Of a stretch of 64,000 nt of DNA, positions 56,318-64,000 are shown in pieces. This DNA comes from CAZTUH01 sp964620485 (GTDB lineage: Bacteria; Pseudomonadota; Gammaproteobacteria; Burkholderiales; Burkholderiaceae_B). How positions within the stretch are numbered: the first letter of the stretch is position 1; the number at the start of each line of letters is the position of its first letter. Position numbers and translations under genes: made by a program. The stretch lies in the NCBI GenBank assembly GCA_964620485.1, contig CAZUGU010000008.1:124001-188000 (forward strand). The letters run 5' to 3'. The notes below the pieces were generated by a model that saw only the letters and a list, made by a program, of their open reading frames with translations, made no database searches and was not told where the DNA came from.

Positions 56318-57454
56318 TTAAGAGTTAATGAAGAATTTCTTCATTAACTCTTCTTTTCTGATCATAATTCCGGTTTTATCGTCAATCTTTCCAATTAGCT
56401 GTCCACATGCTGCATTAACATCATCTCCACGTGTTTTACGAATTGTTACAATGATACCAGCATCAGCAAGATGCTGGCTAAATCTATTTATCCGTAATGA
56501 TGATGAACATCTAAATTTTGATTGAGGAAACGAATTAAATGGTATTAAATTTATTTTACAACGTAGCCGACGAGATAATTTAACTAATTCTCTAGCGTGT
56601 TGATCACTATCATTAATAGCATCTAACATGCAATACTCAAATGTAATAGAATTACGAGGAGCACGATCTATATAGCGCTGACAAGCTGAAAATAATTCAT
56701 TTAGAGGGTATTTTTTATTGAGAGGTACTAATTTATTGCGCAAAATATCATTAGTTGCATGTAAGGAAACCGCTAAGGATACCGGACAATCTTGAGATAA
56801 GCGATCCATCATAGGAATCACTCCAGATGTAGAAACTGTAACACGACGCCGTGACAAACCGTAAGCATCTTTATCGAGCATTAAACGTAAAGCAGGAAGA
56901 AGATTTCTATAATTTAATAAAGGTTCACCCATTCCCATCATGACAACATTACTTATAGGACGTCCATTTTTTAATGGATACTTTTTTTGATTAAGGTATA
57001 TTTTATTTTCTTGTATCTTAAAAAATCGATTAGCCCACCATAATTGACCAATAATTTCACTAGTTTGTAAGTTTCTGTTGAATCCTTGATAGCCTGTTGA
57101 ACAAAAGCTACACCCTACCGCACAACCAGCTTGGCTTGAAATACACAATGTACCACGATTATTTTCAGGTATAAAAACCGCCTCAATTTCATTATTTTGA
57201 CCCACATCAAATATCCATTTAATTGTTTCATCTAAGGAATTTTGATATCTTACAACTGAAGGTGCTTGCACAAATGCTCTTTCATTCAATTGATTTCGAA
57301 AAGTATTTGTGAGATTTGTCATTTTATCAAATGAATCAACACTATCTTGATGAATCCAGCGTTGTAATTGAATGGCACGAAAGCATTTCCAACCCCATTG
57401 AACGACTAGATTTTTTAAACCATTACCATCCAATCCGAGAAGATTAATACCCAT
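56318..57454 (-). CDS. rlmN: Dual-specificity 23S rRNA/tRNA methyltransferase RlmN
   Basis: RlmN is a radical-SAM enzyme that makes 2-methyladenosine at A2503 of 23S rRNA and A37 of some tRNAs. The 378-residue protein has the cluster motif CAVGCSFCSTGYQGFNRNL, NVVMMGMGEPLLNY and VSTSGVIPMMDRL, the cysteine in TFEYCMLDAINDS and the catalytic C-terminal cysteine in DDVNAACGQL. The extreme C-terminus (MKKFFINS) lies within a hairpin. Confidence 0.96.
   Translation of the reverse strand: MGINLLGLDGNGLKNLVVQWGWKCFRAIQLQRWIHQDSVDSFDKMTNLTNTFRNQLNERAFVQAPSVVRYQNSLDETIKWIFDVGQNNEIEAVFIPENNRGTLCISSQAGCAVGCSFCSTGYQGFNRNLQTSEIIGQLWWANRFFKIQENKIYLNQKKYPLKNGRPISNVVMMGMGEPLLNYRNLLPALRLMLDKDAYGLSRRRVTVSTSGVIPMMDRLSQDCPVSLAVSLHATNDILRNKLVPLNKKYPLNELFSACQRYIDRAPRNSITFEYCMLDAINDSDQHARELVKLSRRLRCKINLIPFNSFPQSKFRCSSSLRINRFSQHLADAGIIVTIRKTRGDDVNAACGQLIGKIDDKTGIMIRKEELMKKFFINS
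56320..56352 (-). terminator. Hairpin at the 3' end of rlmN
   Basis: A 16-bp perfect inverted repeat (AAGAGTTAATGAAGAA, 56320-56335, complement 56337-56352) with a 1-base centre (so in RNA a slightly shorter stem). It covers the last ten codons of rlmN and lies about 50 bases before ispG, so it could attenuate transcription into ispG. Confidence 0.5.
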
Positions 57455-57522
57455 ATCTCAATCCGTAAAACAATGAAAATCTTCTATTTATTTAGTCTCA
57501 ATCAAATAATTAGTGATAATAA

Positions 57523-57948
57523 TCAGCAATAATAAATATTAATTTCAGGAAAGAAAAAAGCAATTTCTATTGCTGCTGATTCTATTGAATCAGAGCCATG
57601 TATAGCATTAGCCTCTATACTATCAGCAAAGTCTGCACGGATAGTTCCACTATCAGCTTTTATCGGATCAGTATGACCTATTAAATTGCGAACTCTTTGA
57701 ACAGCATTTTCACCTTCTAAAACCTGAACGAAAACAGGTCCAGAAGTCATAAAATTGATTAAGCTTTTAAAAAATGGACGACTATTGTGTGCAATATAAA
57801 AGCGCTCTGCATTTGATTGAGATAGTTTTTGGAAATTAGCAGCAACAATATTTAATTTTTTTTCTTCAAAACGACTAATTATTTTACCAATAATTCCTTT
57901 GGAAACCGCATCAGGCTTAATAATTGAAAGAGTACATTGCTTTGACAT
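57523..57948 (-). CDS. ndk: Nucleoside diphosphate kinase
   Basis: Ndk balances nucleoside triphosphates by phosphate transfer through a histidine. The 141-residue protein starts TLSIIKPDAVSKGIIGKII and contains the active-site block NAIHGSDSIESAAIEI (catalytic His about 117). Normal length. It leads the ndk-rlmN-ispG-hisS block, as in Bordetella. Confidence 0.98.
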   Translation of the reverse strand: MSKQCTLSIIKPDAVSKGIIGKIISRFEEKKLNIVAANFQKLSQSNAERFYIAHNSRPFFKSLINFMTSGPVFVQVLEGENAVQRVRNLIGHTDPIKADSGTIRADFADSIEANAIHGSDSIESAAIEIAFFFPEINIYYC

Positions 57949-58284
57949 TCGACCTCACTTAATATTAATTTAAAGTAACATAATAAAAATGTTACGGAAA
58001 CATGATAGATACTTTGATTACACGAAATATTATTTCAATTTTTTTCGAAATTTTATATCTAAGATTAAAAAATGAAATTATTTTTAATAAGCACTAATTA
58101 CAAACTTGAAATTTGGGTTTATTATATCATGAATTTAATTTGATGTTATTATCTAAAATATTTGTTACATTTAGTAATCTTGAACAATTTTTCTTAATCA
58201 AGAATCCCGTAAAAAACTAATCCTGGTTTACAAAACCAACAATATATATAAACCAACAATATATATCTTAATGATAAAAAACTG
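57949..58284. other. Divergent intergenic region between ndk and valS
   Basis: 336 AT-rich bases holding promoters for both genes. It contains a 17-base unit repeated in tandem (AACCAACAATATATATA at 58235-58251 and again at 58252-58268 with a final base change) just before valS, and a short inverted pair TCTTGA/TCAAGA near 58179-58203. No gene. Confidence 0.6.
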
Positions 58285-61116
58285 ATGAAAAAAAATTATC
58301 AACCTGATGATATCGAATCATATTGGTATTCTGAATGGGAAAGAAGAGGTTATTTCAAATCTGGTCAACATGTTAAAACAGAAAAAAATCCAAAATCTTA
58401 TGTTATTTATCTTCCTCCACCAAACATAACTGGCTCTTTGCATATGGGTCATGCATTTAATCAAACTATTATAGATATTTTGATTAGATATCAAAGAATG
58501 TCTGGAAATAACACAGTATCTATTCCTGGAATTGATCATGCTGGTATAGCAACTCAGATAATTGTGGAAAGACAATTAGAAAATGAAAATATCTCTCGTT
58601 ATAAATTAGGTCGCGAAAAATTCCTTGAAAAGGTTTGGGATTGGAAAAAACAATCTTATGATACTATCACTAAACAAATGAGACGACTTGGTATTTCAAC
58701 TGATTGGTCTCGAGAATATTTTACGATGGACAAACGAGAATCAAGAGCTGTAACTAAAGCATTTGTTCATCTTTATAAACAAGGTTTGATTTATCGTGGA
58801 AAACGTCTTGTTAATTGGGATCCCAAACTACTTACCGCAGTTTCTGATTTGGAAGTTCAATTAGAAGAAGTGGAAGGAAAACTGTTTTATATTTTATATC
58901 CATTTTTTAATGGTCCACAAACAATTAGCGATGAAAATCAGAAATCTATCATTGCAGATGGACTTGTTATTGCAACTACTCGTCCGGAAACTATATTAGG
59001 TGATAGCGCACTTTGCGTTCATCCCGATGATATTCGTTATAAGAATATCATCGGGAAATATGTTGAGCTTCCCTTATGTAATCGTCAAATTCCAATTATT
59101 TGTGATAATTTTGTTGATCCGAAATTCGGGACTGGCTGTGTTAAGATTACTGGTGCGCATGATTTTGAGGATTATTCTTGTTCTATACGTCATAATTTAC
59201 CAATAAAGACTATTTTTACATTAGATGCTCATATTAATGACAATGCACCGAAGAGATTCCGTGGATTAGATCGTTACATAGCTCGTGAAGCTATTTTATC
59301 TGAGTTATATGCAAAAAAATATCTAATTAAAATTCAAAAGCATAAAATTACACAACCCAAAGGGGATCGTTCTGATGTCATATTAGAGCCTATGTTAACA
59401 AATCAATGGTTTATTAATATGAATAAATCTCTTTCTGATAAAAGTCTTGTTGATAAAGCTTTATATGTTGTTGAAAAAAAATATATAAATTTTTTCCCAA
59501 AAAATTGGGAAAAAATTTATAACCAATGGTTGAGAAATATCCAAGATTGGTGCATTTCCAGACAGATTTGGTGGGGTCATCAAATTCCAGCATGGTATTC
59601 TAATGACGGACAAGTTATTGTCGCACAAAATGAAGACGAAGCTATTAAAGAAGCTAATATGATCGGTATAAATTGTAATTTACTTACTCGTGATCAAGAT
59701 GTTCTAGATACTTGGTTTTCTTCAGCACTCATACCATTAGTAACATTAGGTTGGCCAGATAATACTTCGGATTTAAAACATTACTTACCATCAAATATTC
59801 TTGTATCAGGTTTTGATATTATTTTCTTTTGGATAGCTAGAATGATTATAATGTCTACTCATCTTACTGGTCAAATTCCATTTGAGAATGTTTATATACA
59901 TGGTTTGGTGCGCGATGCAAAAGGTCAGAAGATGAGTAAATCAAAAGGTAATACTCTCGATCCTATTGATTTAATTGATGGTATCAGTTTAGATGATCTA
60001 TTGAATAAGCGTAAATCTAATCTAATTGATCCTAAAAAATCTGAAAGTATTGAACGTGATACGCGTAAGCAATATCCAAATGGTATACCAACTTTTGGTA
60101 CTGATGCACTTCGAATTACAATGGCATCTTATGCAAGTTTAGGTCGAAATATCAATTTCGACCTAAAACGCTGTGAAGGTTATCGTAATTTTTGTAACAA
60201 ATTTTGGAACGCAGCCCGATTTGTTTTAATTTGCTCTGAAGGATATGTATTAAAGAATCAAAATAATAAAGATATAGAATTATCTTTTGTAGATCATTGG
60301 ATCAATTCACAATTACAAGAATTGAAACATGAACTAGAATGTAGTTTTTCTAAATATCGTTTCGATAATATTGCATTAGCATTGCATCATTTTATTTGGA
60401 ATGAATACTGCAATTGGTATATAGAATTCGCAAAGATTCAAATGAAAAATGGATCAATGGCTCAAAAAATAGGAACATGCCAAACTCTAATACAGGTTTT
60501 AGAGATATTACTACGATTGGCGCATCCAATCATGCCATTCATTACAGAAGAACTTTGGCAAAGGGTATCTATAATTGCTGGCATTCGTTCAGAAAACAGC
60601 ATAGATAGTATTAGTGTTCAACGCTATCCAAATTTTAATAAAAATCTAATTAATAAATTAGCAGTTTTAAACGTTCAAGAGCTCAAATCTCAAATTGACT
60701 CTATACGTAATTTACGCAGTGAAATCAATGTTAGTCCAGAAAAAAAAATATTAATTTTTGCACAGGGTAATTCAGAAATGTTACAACGTAACTTAATGTA
60801 CCTAGTCGGTCTGACACAGTCAAGTCAAATCAATATAGTGAAATCTTTACCAGATACAGATGATCCTGTTCAAATTGTTGGCGCGACGCGATTCATGCTT
60901 AAAGTAGACAGTAATCCATTAATGGAAAAAAATCGCCTAGAAAGACAAATTTGCCAATTAAAACAAAAAATTGATAAAATAGATAATAAACTCGCTAATG
61001 AGAAATTTATACAGAGAGCACCTGTAGAAATTATTGAAAAAGAAAAAAATCAGCATAGAGAACTCATTATCAAGCTAAAAGTAATCAAAGAACAATTTAA
61101 TAAAATAAATAAATAA
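58285..61116 (+). CDS. valS: Valyl-tRNA synthetase
   Basis: ValS charges tRNA-Val. The 943-residue class I enzyme has the HIGH motif as PPPNITGSLHMGH (H53-H56), the CP1 editing domain with TTRPETILGDSALCVHP, WCISRQIWWGHQIPAWY, the KMSKS motif as KMSKSKGN (about residues 549-556), the anticodon-binding helical domain (GYRNFCNKFWNAARFVL) and a C-terminal coiled coil (about 875-940). Two perfect inverted repeats (59022-59056 and 60138-60167) are inside the coding sequence. The stop lies in a palindrome shared with the end of trmD. Confidence 0.97.
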   Translation: MKKNYQPDDIESYWYSEWERRGYFKSGQHVKTEKNPKSYVIYLPPPNITGSLHMGHAFNQTIIDILIRYQRMSGNNTVSIPGIDHAGIATQIIVERQLENENISRYKLGREKFLEKVWDWKKQSYDTITKQMRRLGISTDWSREYFTMDKRESRAVTKAFVHLYKQGLIYRGKRLVNWDPKLLTAVSDLEVQLEEVEGKLFYILYPFFNGPQTISDENQKSIIADGLVIATTRPETILGDSALCVHPDDIRYKNIIGKYVELPLCNRQIPIICDNFVDPKFGTGCVKITGAHDFEDYSCSIRHNLPIKTIFTLDAHINDNAPKRFRGLDRYIAREAILSELYAKKYLIKIQKHKITQPKGDRSDVILEPMLTNQWFINMNKSLSDKSLVDKALYVVEKKYINFFPKNWEKIYNQWLRNIQDWCISRQIWWGHQIPAWYSNDGQVIVAQNEDEAIKEANMIGINCNLLTRDQDVLDTWFSSALIPLVTLGWPDNTSDLKHYLPSNILVSGFDIIFFWIARMIIMSTHLTGQIPFENVYIHGLVRDAKGQKMSKSKGNTLDPIDLIDGISLDDLLNKRKSNLIDPKKSESIERDTRKQYPNGIPTFGTDALRITMASYASLGRNINFDLKRCEGYRNFCNKFWNAARFVLICSEGYVLKNQNNKDIELSFVDHWINSQLQELKHELECSFSKYRFDNIALALHHFIWNEYCNWYIEFAKIQMKNGSMAQKIGTCQTLIQVLEILLRLAHPIMPFITEELWQRVSIIAGIRSENSIDSISVQRYPNFNKNLINKLAVLNVQELKSQIDSIRNLRSEINVSPEKKILIFAQGNSEMLQRNLMYLVGLTQSSQINIVKSLPDTDDPVQIVGATRFMLKVDSNPLMEKNRLERQICQLKQKIDKIDNKLANEKFIQRAPVEIIEKEKNQHRELIIKLKVIKEQFNKINK
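59022..59056. repeat. Inverted repeat inside valS (first)
   Basis: Perfect 14-bp arms (TCCCGATGATATTC, 59022-59035, and 59043-59056) with a 7-base loop, in the CP1 editing domain coding region. Confidence 0.8.
60138..60167. repeat. Inverted repeat inside valS (second)
   Basis: Perfect 13-bp arms (TTTAGGTCGAAAT, 60138-60150, and 60155-60167) with loop ATCA, in the coding region for SLGRNINFDLK. Confidence 0.8.
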
Positions 61117-61136
61117 ATAATATTATTTATTTATTT
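61107..61136. terminator. Palindromic terminator shared by valS and trmD
   Basis: A 30-bp perfect palindrome made only of A and T (arm AAATAAATAAATAAT). It contains both the valS stop (61114-61116, + strand) and the trmD stop (61123-61125, - strand), and is followed by a T run on the + strand (61134-61139). It probably terminates both convergent genes. Confidence 0.65.
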
Positions 61137-61902
61137 TTTGTAATGAGAAATTAATTTCTTGCAATATTTTTTCATCCCATTCATTGATTAAACCATTCTC
61201 TCTCGCTCTAAAGATTAATTCAGGTCGACGTAACGCTGTTACAATCAAAGATTGACGGCGACGCCATTCTAGAATTTTTGCATGATTTCCACTTAATAAA
61301 ACAGAAGGAACAGAATGACCTTTATATTTTTTTGGACGTGTATAATGTGGACTATCTAATAATCCCGATACATCATCATGAAAAGAATCTTGCGATATAG
61401 AATTTTGATTAATAACGCCTGGCAACAATCGAACAATTGAATCGATAATAGCTAATGCAGCTATCTCTCCACCTGATAAGATAAAATCGCCTAAAGATAT
61501 TTCATCTGTTATACAACGATCAATGAATCTTTGATCTATGCCTTTATAACGTCCACAAACGAGTATAATCCTACATTCTTTCGTTAAAATTCTGGCTTTT
61601 TTTTGATCAAATTGTTTACCTGTTGGTGTTAATAAAATATTTGGTCCAAATTTTAAACCTTCCTTAGATCGAATATCGTTTATTAAATTAACTGTTTTTT
61701 CCAAAGGAAACGCCAACATAATCATACTAGACCCACCGCCATATGCACGATCGTCAACTGATTGACATATCTTATTGGAAAAATCTCTCGGGTTCCAAAT
61801 ATTTAAAGTCCATATACCACGTTTGTGTGCTCGACCAATTACACCATATAGACGTATACATTTAAACATTTCAGGAAAAAGAGTAATTACATCAATTTTC
61901 AT
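61123..61902 (-). CDS. trmD: tRNA (guanine-N1-)-methyltransferase TrmD
   Basis: TrmD methylates G37 of tRNAs with CGG/CCG-type anticodons to prevent frameshifts. The 259-residue trefoil-knot protein has IDVITLFPEMF, DDRAYGGGSSMIM, CGRYKGIDQRFIDRCITDEISLGDFILSGGE and LDSPHYTRPKKYKGHSVPSVLLSGNHAKI. I start it at ATG 61902 (MKIDVITLFP), one base after the rimM stop; the frame is open further upstream inside rimM. In relatives rplS follows; here valS lies immediately beyond, so rplS is not at this place. Confidence 0.96.
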   Translation of the reverse strand: MKIDVITLFPEMFKCIRLYGVIGRAHKRGIWTLNIWNPRDFSNKICQSVDDRAYGGGSSMIMLAFPLEKTVNLINDIRSKEGLKFGPNILLTPTGKQFDQKKARILTKECRIILVCGRYKGIDQRFIDRCITDEISLGDFILSGGEIAALAIIDSIVRLLPGVINQNSISQDSFHDDVSGLLDSPHYTRPKKYKGHSVPSVLLSGNHAKILEWRRRQSLIVTALRRPELIFRARENGLINEWDEKILQEINFSLQKINK

Positions 61903-61903
61903 A

Positions 61904-62491
61904 TCAAAAATCAACAAACCAGTTACTTTCAATACGTCGATTAGTTAAATCAACACTATAAATATATGTTTTTACAAAAGGTACTAATATTTCTGTAATC
62001 CCTTTTCTATTCTGCTTGGAAGATTTTTGACAAATTATTTTTAATAAAATATTAGAACTATTATCCAGTATTTCTTGAACTAAACCAATATATATATTGC
62101 TAGAATTTTTAACATTGCCATAAAACGCGCAACCAATTAAATCTACTAAATAATATTCATTGCTAGGTAGTTTTGGAAAATAACATCGAGAAACTTGAAT
62201 ATTTAGACCACGTAATTTATGTGCTTGATTGCGATCAAGCACATTCTCTAAATTCGCAATCAATATTTTGCCACTTTTTTTAACAGAAAATACCTTATAT
62301 AAAACAGGTAAATACGTTTTAGAGATATTGTTATTAGTTAACCACCATTCAGTAGTAGATAATAAAACATGGGATCTTAAAGAATAAGATTTAATCTTTA
62401 CCCAGCCCTTTATACCGTAAGCAGCAATAATCTGTCCTAGACAAATCAAATCTCTAGGAATAGGACAATTAGAATATAATGTACGTGACAT
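61904..62491 (-). CDS. rimM: 16S rRNA maturation protein RimM
   Basis: RimM binds S19 and helps assemble the 30S head. The 195-residue protein has the N-terminal barrel (LICLGQIIAAYGIKGWVKIKSY) and the C-terminal PRC-barrel part (NEYYLVDLIGCAFY ... GLVQEILDNSSNILLKI ... ILVPFVKTYIYSVDLTNRRI). I use ATG 62491; a TTG at 62494 precedes it. It belongs to rpsP-rimM-trmD, with a one-base gap to trmD. An 11-bp inverted repeat (62219-62244) is in its middle. Confidence 0.94.
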   Translation of the reverse strand: MSRTLYSNCPIPRDLICLGQIIAAYGIKGWVKIKSYSLRSHVLLSTTEWWLTNNNISKTYLPVLYKVFSVKKSGKILIANLENVLDRNQAHKLRGLNIQVSRCYFPKLPSNEYYLVDLIGCAFYGNVKNSSNIYIGLVQEILDNSSNILLKIICQKSSKQNRKGITEILVPFVKTYIYSVDLTNRRIESNWFVDF

Positions 62492-62573
62492 CAAGATTAA
62501 AAAATAAGTTCATTCCATAATCATTATGGAAATATTAACGTGAAATCAAAAAATTTTATACTATATGAATAAT

Positions 62574-62849
62574 TTAATTTTTATTAATTTCAATACTTTT
62601 AATACTTTGACTAGAGTAGTTTTTAATTATTCGCTTAACAGTATAGGTTAATTGTGCACCATTATTAAGCCAATATTGAGCTCGATCAAGTGAAACACGA
62701 ACTCTTTCTGATTTATTTTTAGCAATTGGGTCATAAAATCCGATACGTTCAATAACTCTACCATCTCTCGGGCTATGAGAATCTGTAACAACTAAAGTAT
62801 AAAATGGATTCTTTTTGCTCCCGCCGCGAGCAAGCCTAATTATAACCAT
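62574..62849 (-). CDS. rpsP: 30S ribosomal protein S16
   Basis: The 91-residue protein begins MVIIRLARGGSKKNPFYTLVV and has RDGRVIERIGFYDP and RAQYWLNNGAQLTYTVKRIIK, typical S16 landmarks. It leads rpsP-rimM-trmD. A small 8-bp hairpin (62513-62531) lies between it and rimM, which may reduce downstream expression. Confidence 0.97.
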   Translation of the reverse strand: MVIIRLARGGSKKNPFYTLVVTDSHSPRDGRVIERIGFYDPIAKNKSERVRVSLDRAQYWLNNGAQLTYTVKRIIKNYSSQSIKSIEINKN

Positions 62850-62950
62850 ATATCATCCCTCAACCTATTTATATTTGAATTTACAAGAAATCCAATCCTC
62901 TCGTCATTATATTCTTTATATAAAGAATAGTAAATATAAATACTCTAAGA

Positions 62951-63202
62951 TTAAGAGCCTCGTTTTAAAAAATGAATAGTCTTAGTTCCAAATATTTTTT
63001 GTTCTAGCAAATCATTATCTGTATTTTCTGTAAAAAACTGAAAATCACGAGATGCATTCTCGTCTGTAGTAATAATACACAAAATTTTACCATTATCCAT
63101 TCTGGCCAATGCTTTTCTAGCGCGCAAAATCGGTAATGGACATATCAGACCTGTAGCATCTACTAATACATCATAAGCTAAACTTTTTGAAATTTTTTTC
63201 AT
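62951..63202 (-). CDS. tusA: TusA-family sulfurtransferase
   Basis: An 83-residue TusA/SirA-like protein; the family passes sulfur as a persulfide, in E. coli for 2-thiouridine at tRNA position 34. The signature DATGLICPLPILRARKAL is present with the reactive Cys about residue 21, and the fold continues to FLKRGS. ATG 63202 lies inside the end of alaS, giving a 32-base overlap in another frame, so the two are probably co-translated. The gene pair alaS-tusA occurs in relatives. Whether the other Tus proteins exist here cannot be seen; it could serve a different sulfur path. Confidence 0.88.
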   Translation of the reverse strand: MKKISKSLAYDVLVDATGLICPLPILRARKALARMDNGKILCIITTDENASRDFQFFTENTDNDLLEQKIFGTKTIHFLKRGS

Positions 63203-64000
63203 TTGAATATTGTGAAAGTTTTAAATCAATCCAATTATATATATTAAGAATAGTTTCTGAGTTTGAAATAATAGTAGAACCGCTTCCCATTGCTCTTTCA
63301 GAATGACCTCCACCCTTTCCATTAATTTTAGTAGTGATAAAAGAAACTAAATCCTTTGCAGTGACATAAGAAATCAGATTAGTAGTCACACCACTAATAA
63401 AATTAATTTGATTATCTGAAGATTTCTTAGTTATTAATAATATAATTGCTGATTTTAAGCGACTTTTAAGTTTATCTATTAGAAAATATAGAGTTTCGAA
63501 ATCATATCTTGGAATAGAAGTAATTAGTACTTGTATGCCTCGAATGATTTTGATCTGGTTATTAATTAAATTATTACATGTAATATCTGATAATTCTTTG
63601 CGTAGCTGATTTATATTATTTTTCATCAATTTATTACGTTTCTGAAATTGCATAAAACGATCAGGAATATTTGATGGAATGCTATGCAATGCATCTGCTA
63701 CTTTTAATAAAATTGAGTTTTGATTGCTTACCCAAAGTAACGTGTTATCTCCAGTAACAGCTTCAATTCTGCGAATTCCAGTTCCTATCCCATTTTCTGA
63801 AGTAATTTTGAATAAACCAATTTCACCAGTCCTAGAAACATGAGTACCACTGCATAGTTCACGTGAAAACCCAATGTCCAAAACACGAACTATATCACCA
63901 TATTTTTCATTGAATAAAGCTTTAGAACCTTCTCGGATTGCTTCATCAAACGACATAATTCTAACCTTAGTAGGTTGATTAGATAATATTTCATTATTTA
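63171..64000 (-). CDS. alaS: Alanyl-tRNA synthetase, C-terminal part (gene runs off the window)
   Basis: AlaS charges tRNA-Ala and clears Ser/Gly mischarging. The visible 276 or so codons form the end of the editing domain and the C-Ala domain: the frame is open to the window edge, with NEILSNQPTKVRIMSFDEAI, ALFNEKYGDIVRVLDIGFSRE, the editing-site zinc motif CSGTHVSRTGEIGLFKI, GTGIRRIEAVTG, and the glycine-rich GKGGGHSERAMGSG in C-Ala. The internal ATG at 63956 is not the start; the catalytic domain lies beyond 64000. The stop overlaps tusA. Confidence 0.96.
   Translation of the reverse strand, partial: NNEILSNQPTKVRIMSFDEAIREGSKALFNEKYGDIVRVLDIGFSRELCSGTHVSRTGEIGLFKITSENGIGTGIRRIEAVTGDNTLLWVSNQNSILLKVADALHSIPSNIPDRFMQFQKRNKLMKNNINQLRKELSDITCNNLINNQIKIIRGIQVLITSIPRYDFETLYFLIDKLKSRLKSAIILLITKKSSDNQINFISGVTTNLISYVTAKDLVSFITTKINGKGGGHSERAMGSGSTIISNSETILNIYNWIDLKLSQYSNEKNFKKFSL

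Overview
The window is a strongly AT-rich, single-copy-gene stretch of a reduced bacterial chromosome. Protein signatures and gene order (rpsB-tsf-pyrH-frr-uppS-cdsA-dxr-rseP-bamA-skp-[lpxD]-fabZ-[lpxA]; ndk-rlmN-ispG-hisS-yfgM-bamB-der-..-hflK-hflC-hisZ-purA; rpsF-rpsR-rplI-dnaB; rpsU-dnaG-rpoD; cvpA next to folC; hom-thrC; dxs-folE2) are those of a betaproteobacterium of the Alcaligenaceae/Bordetella type. The high A+T, the long gene-less gaps at places where relatives have genes, and several decayed genes point to a host-restricted endosymbiont. Candidatus Kinetoplastibacterium (symbionts of trypanosomatids) is the best guess, but this is inference; no rRNA or marker phylogeny can be run here.

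Layout. 1-3.1 kb: yebC, nadD and a DUF1178 gene on +, with large empty gaps. 3.1-16.2 kb (-): a long envelope/translation block from rpsB to fabZ. Its lpxD is a pseudogene, lpxA survives only as scraps, and lpxB is probably gone, while fabZ between them is intact. 16.6-31.3 kb: map, dsbB (+); cvpA, folC (-) with a decayed SPOR-type gene between them; yicC (+), pckG (-), a MATE transporter and glutathione reductase (+), thrC/hom (-), and an Mth938-like gene (+). 31.6-32.5 kb: a frameshifted pdxA pseudogene (+). 32.5-44.7 kb (-): dnaB/rplI/rpsR/rpsF, folE2/dxs, a CAU-anticodon tRNA, rpoD/dnaG/rpsU, and a phosphoribosyltransferase. 44.8-57.9 kb (-): purA, hisZ, hflC, hflK, (hfq and hflX absent), der, bamB, yfgM, hisS, ispG, rlmN, ndk. 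58.3-64 kb: valS (+), then trmD, rimM, rpsP, tusA and the 3' part of alaS (-).

How the genes work together. The retained set covers translation (r-proteins, EF-Ts, RRF, three aminoacyl-tRNA synthetases, TrmD, RlmN, Map), replication initiation (DnaB, DnaG), housekeeping transcription (sigma-70), the MEP isoprenoid route (Dxs, Dxr, IspG) feeding UppS, phospholipid synthesis (CdsA, FabZ), outer-membrane protein assembly (BamA, BamB, Skp, RseP), threonine synthesis (Hom, ThrC), the histidine regulatory subunit HisZ, folate enzymes (FolE2, FolC), purine/pyrimidine steps (PurA, PyrH, Ndk) and redox control (Gor, DsbB). Lipid A synthesis and pyridoxal-phosphate synthesis appear broken here.

I see no mobile element, prophage, CRISPR array, toxin system or unfamiliar multi-gene cassette. 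The most interesting signals are erosion products and structures: lipid A pathway loss around a functional fabZ, long perfect hairpins in otherwise decayed DNA, a cdsA that seems to lack a normal start codon, a tRNA with an enlarged D-loop, and a tandem duplication that truncated the end of hisZ.
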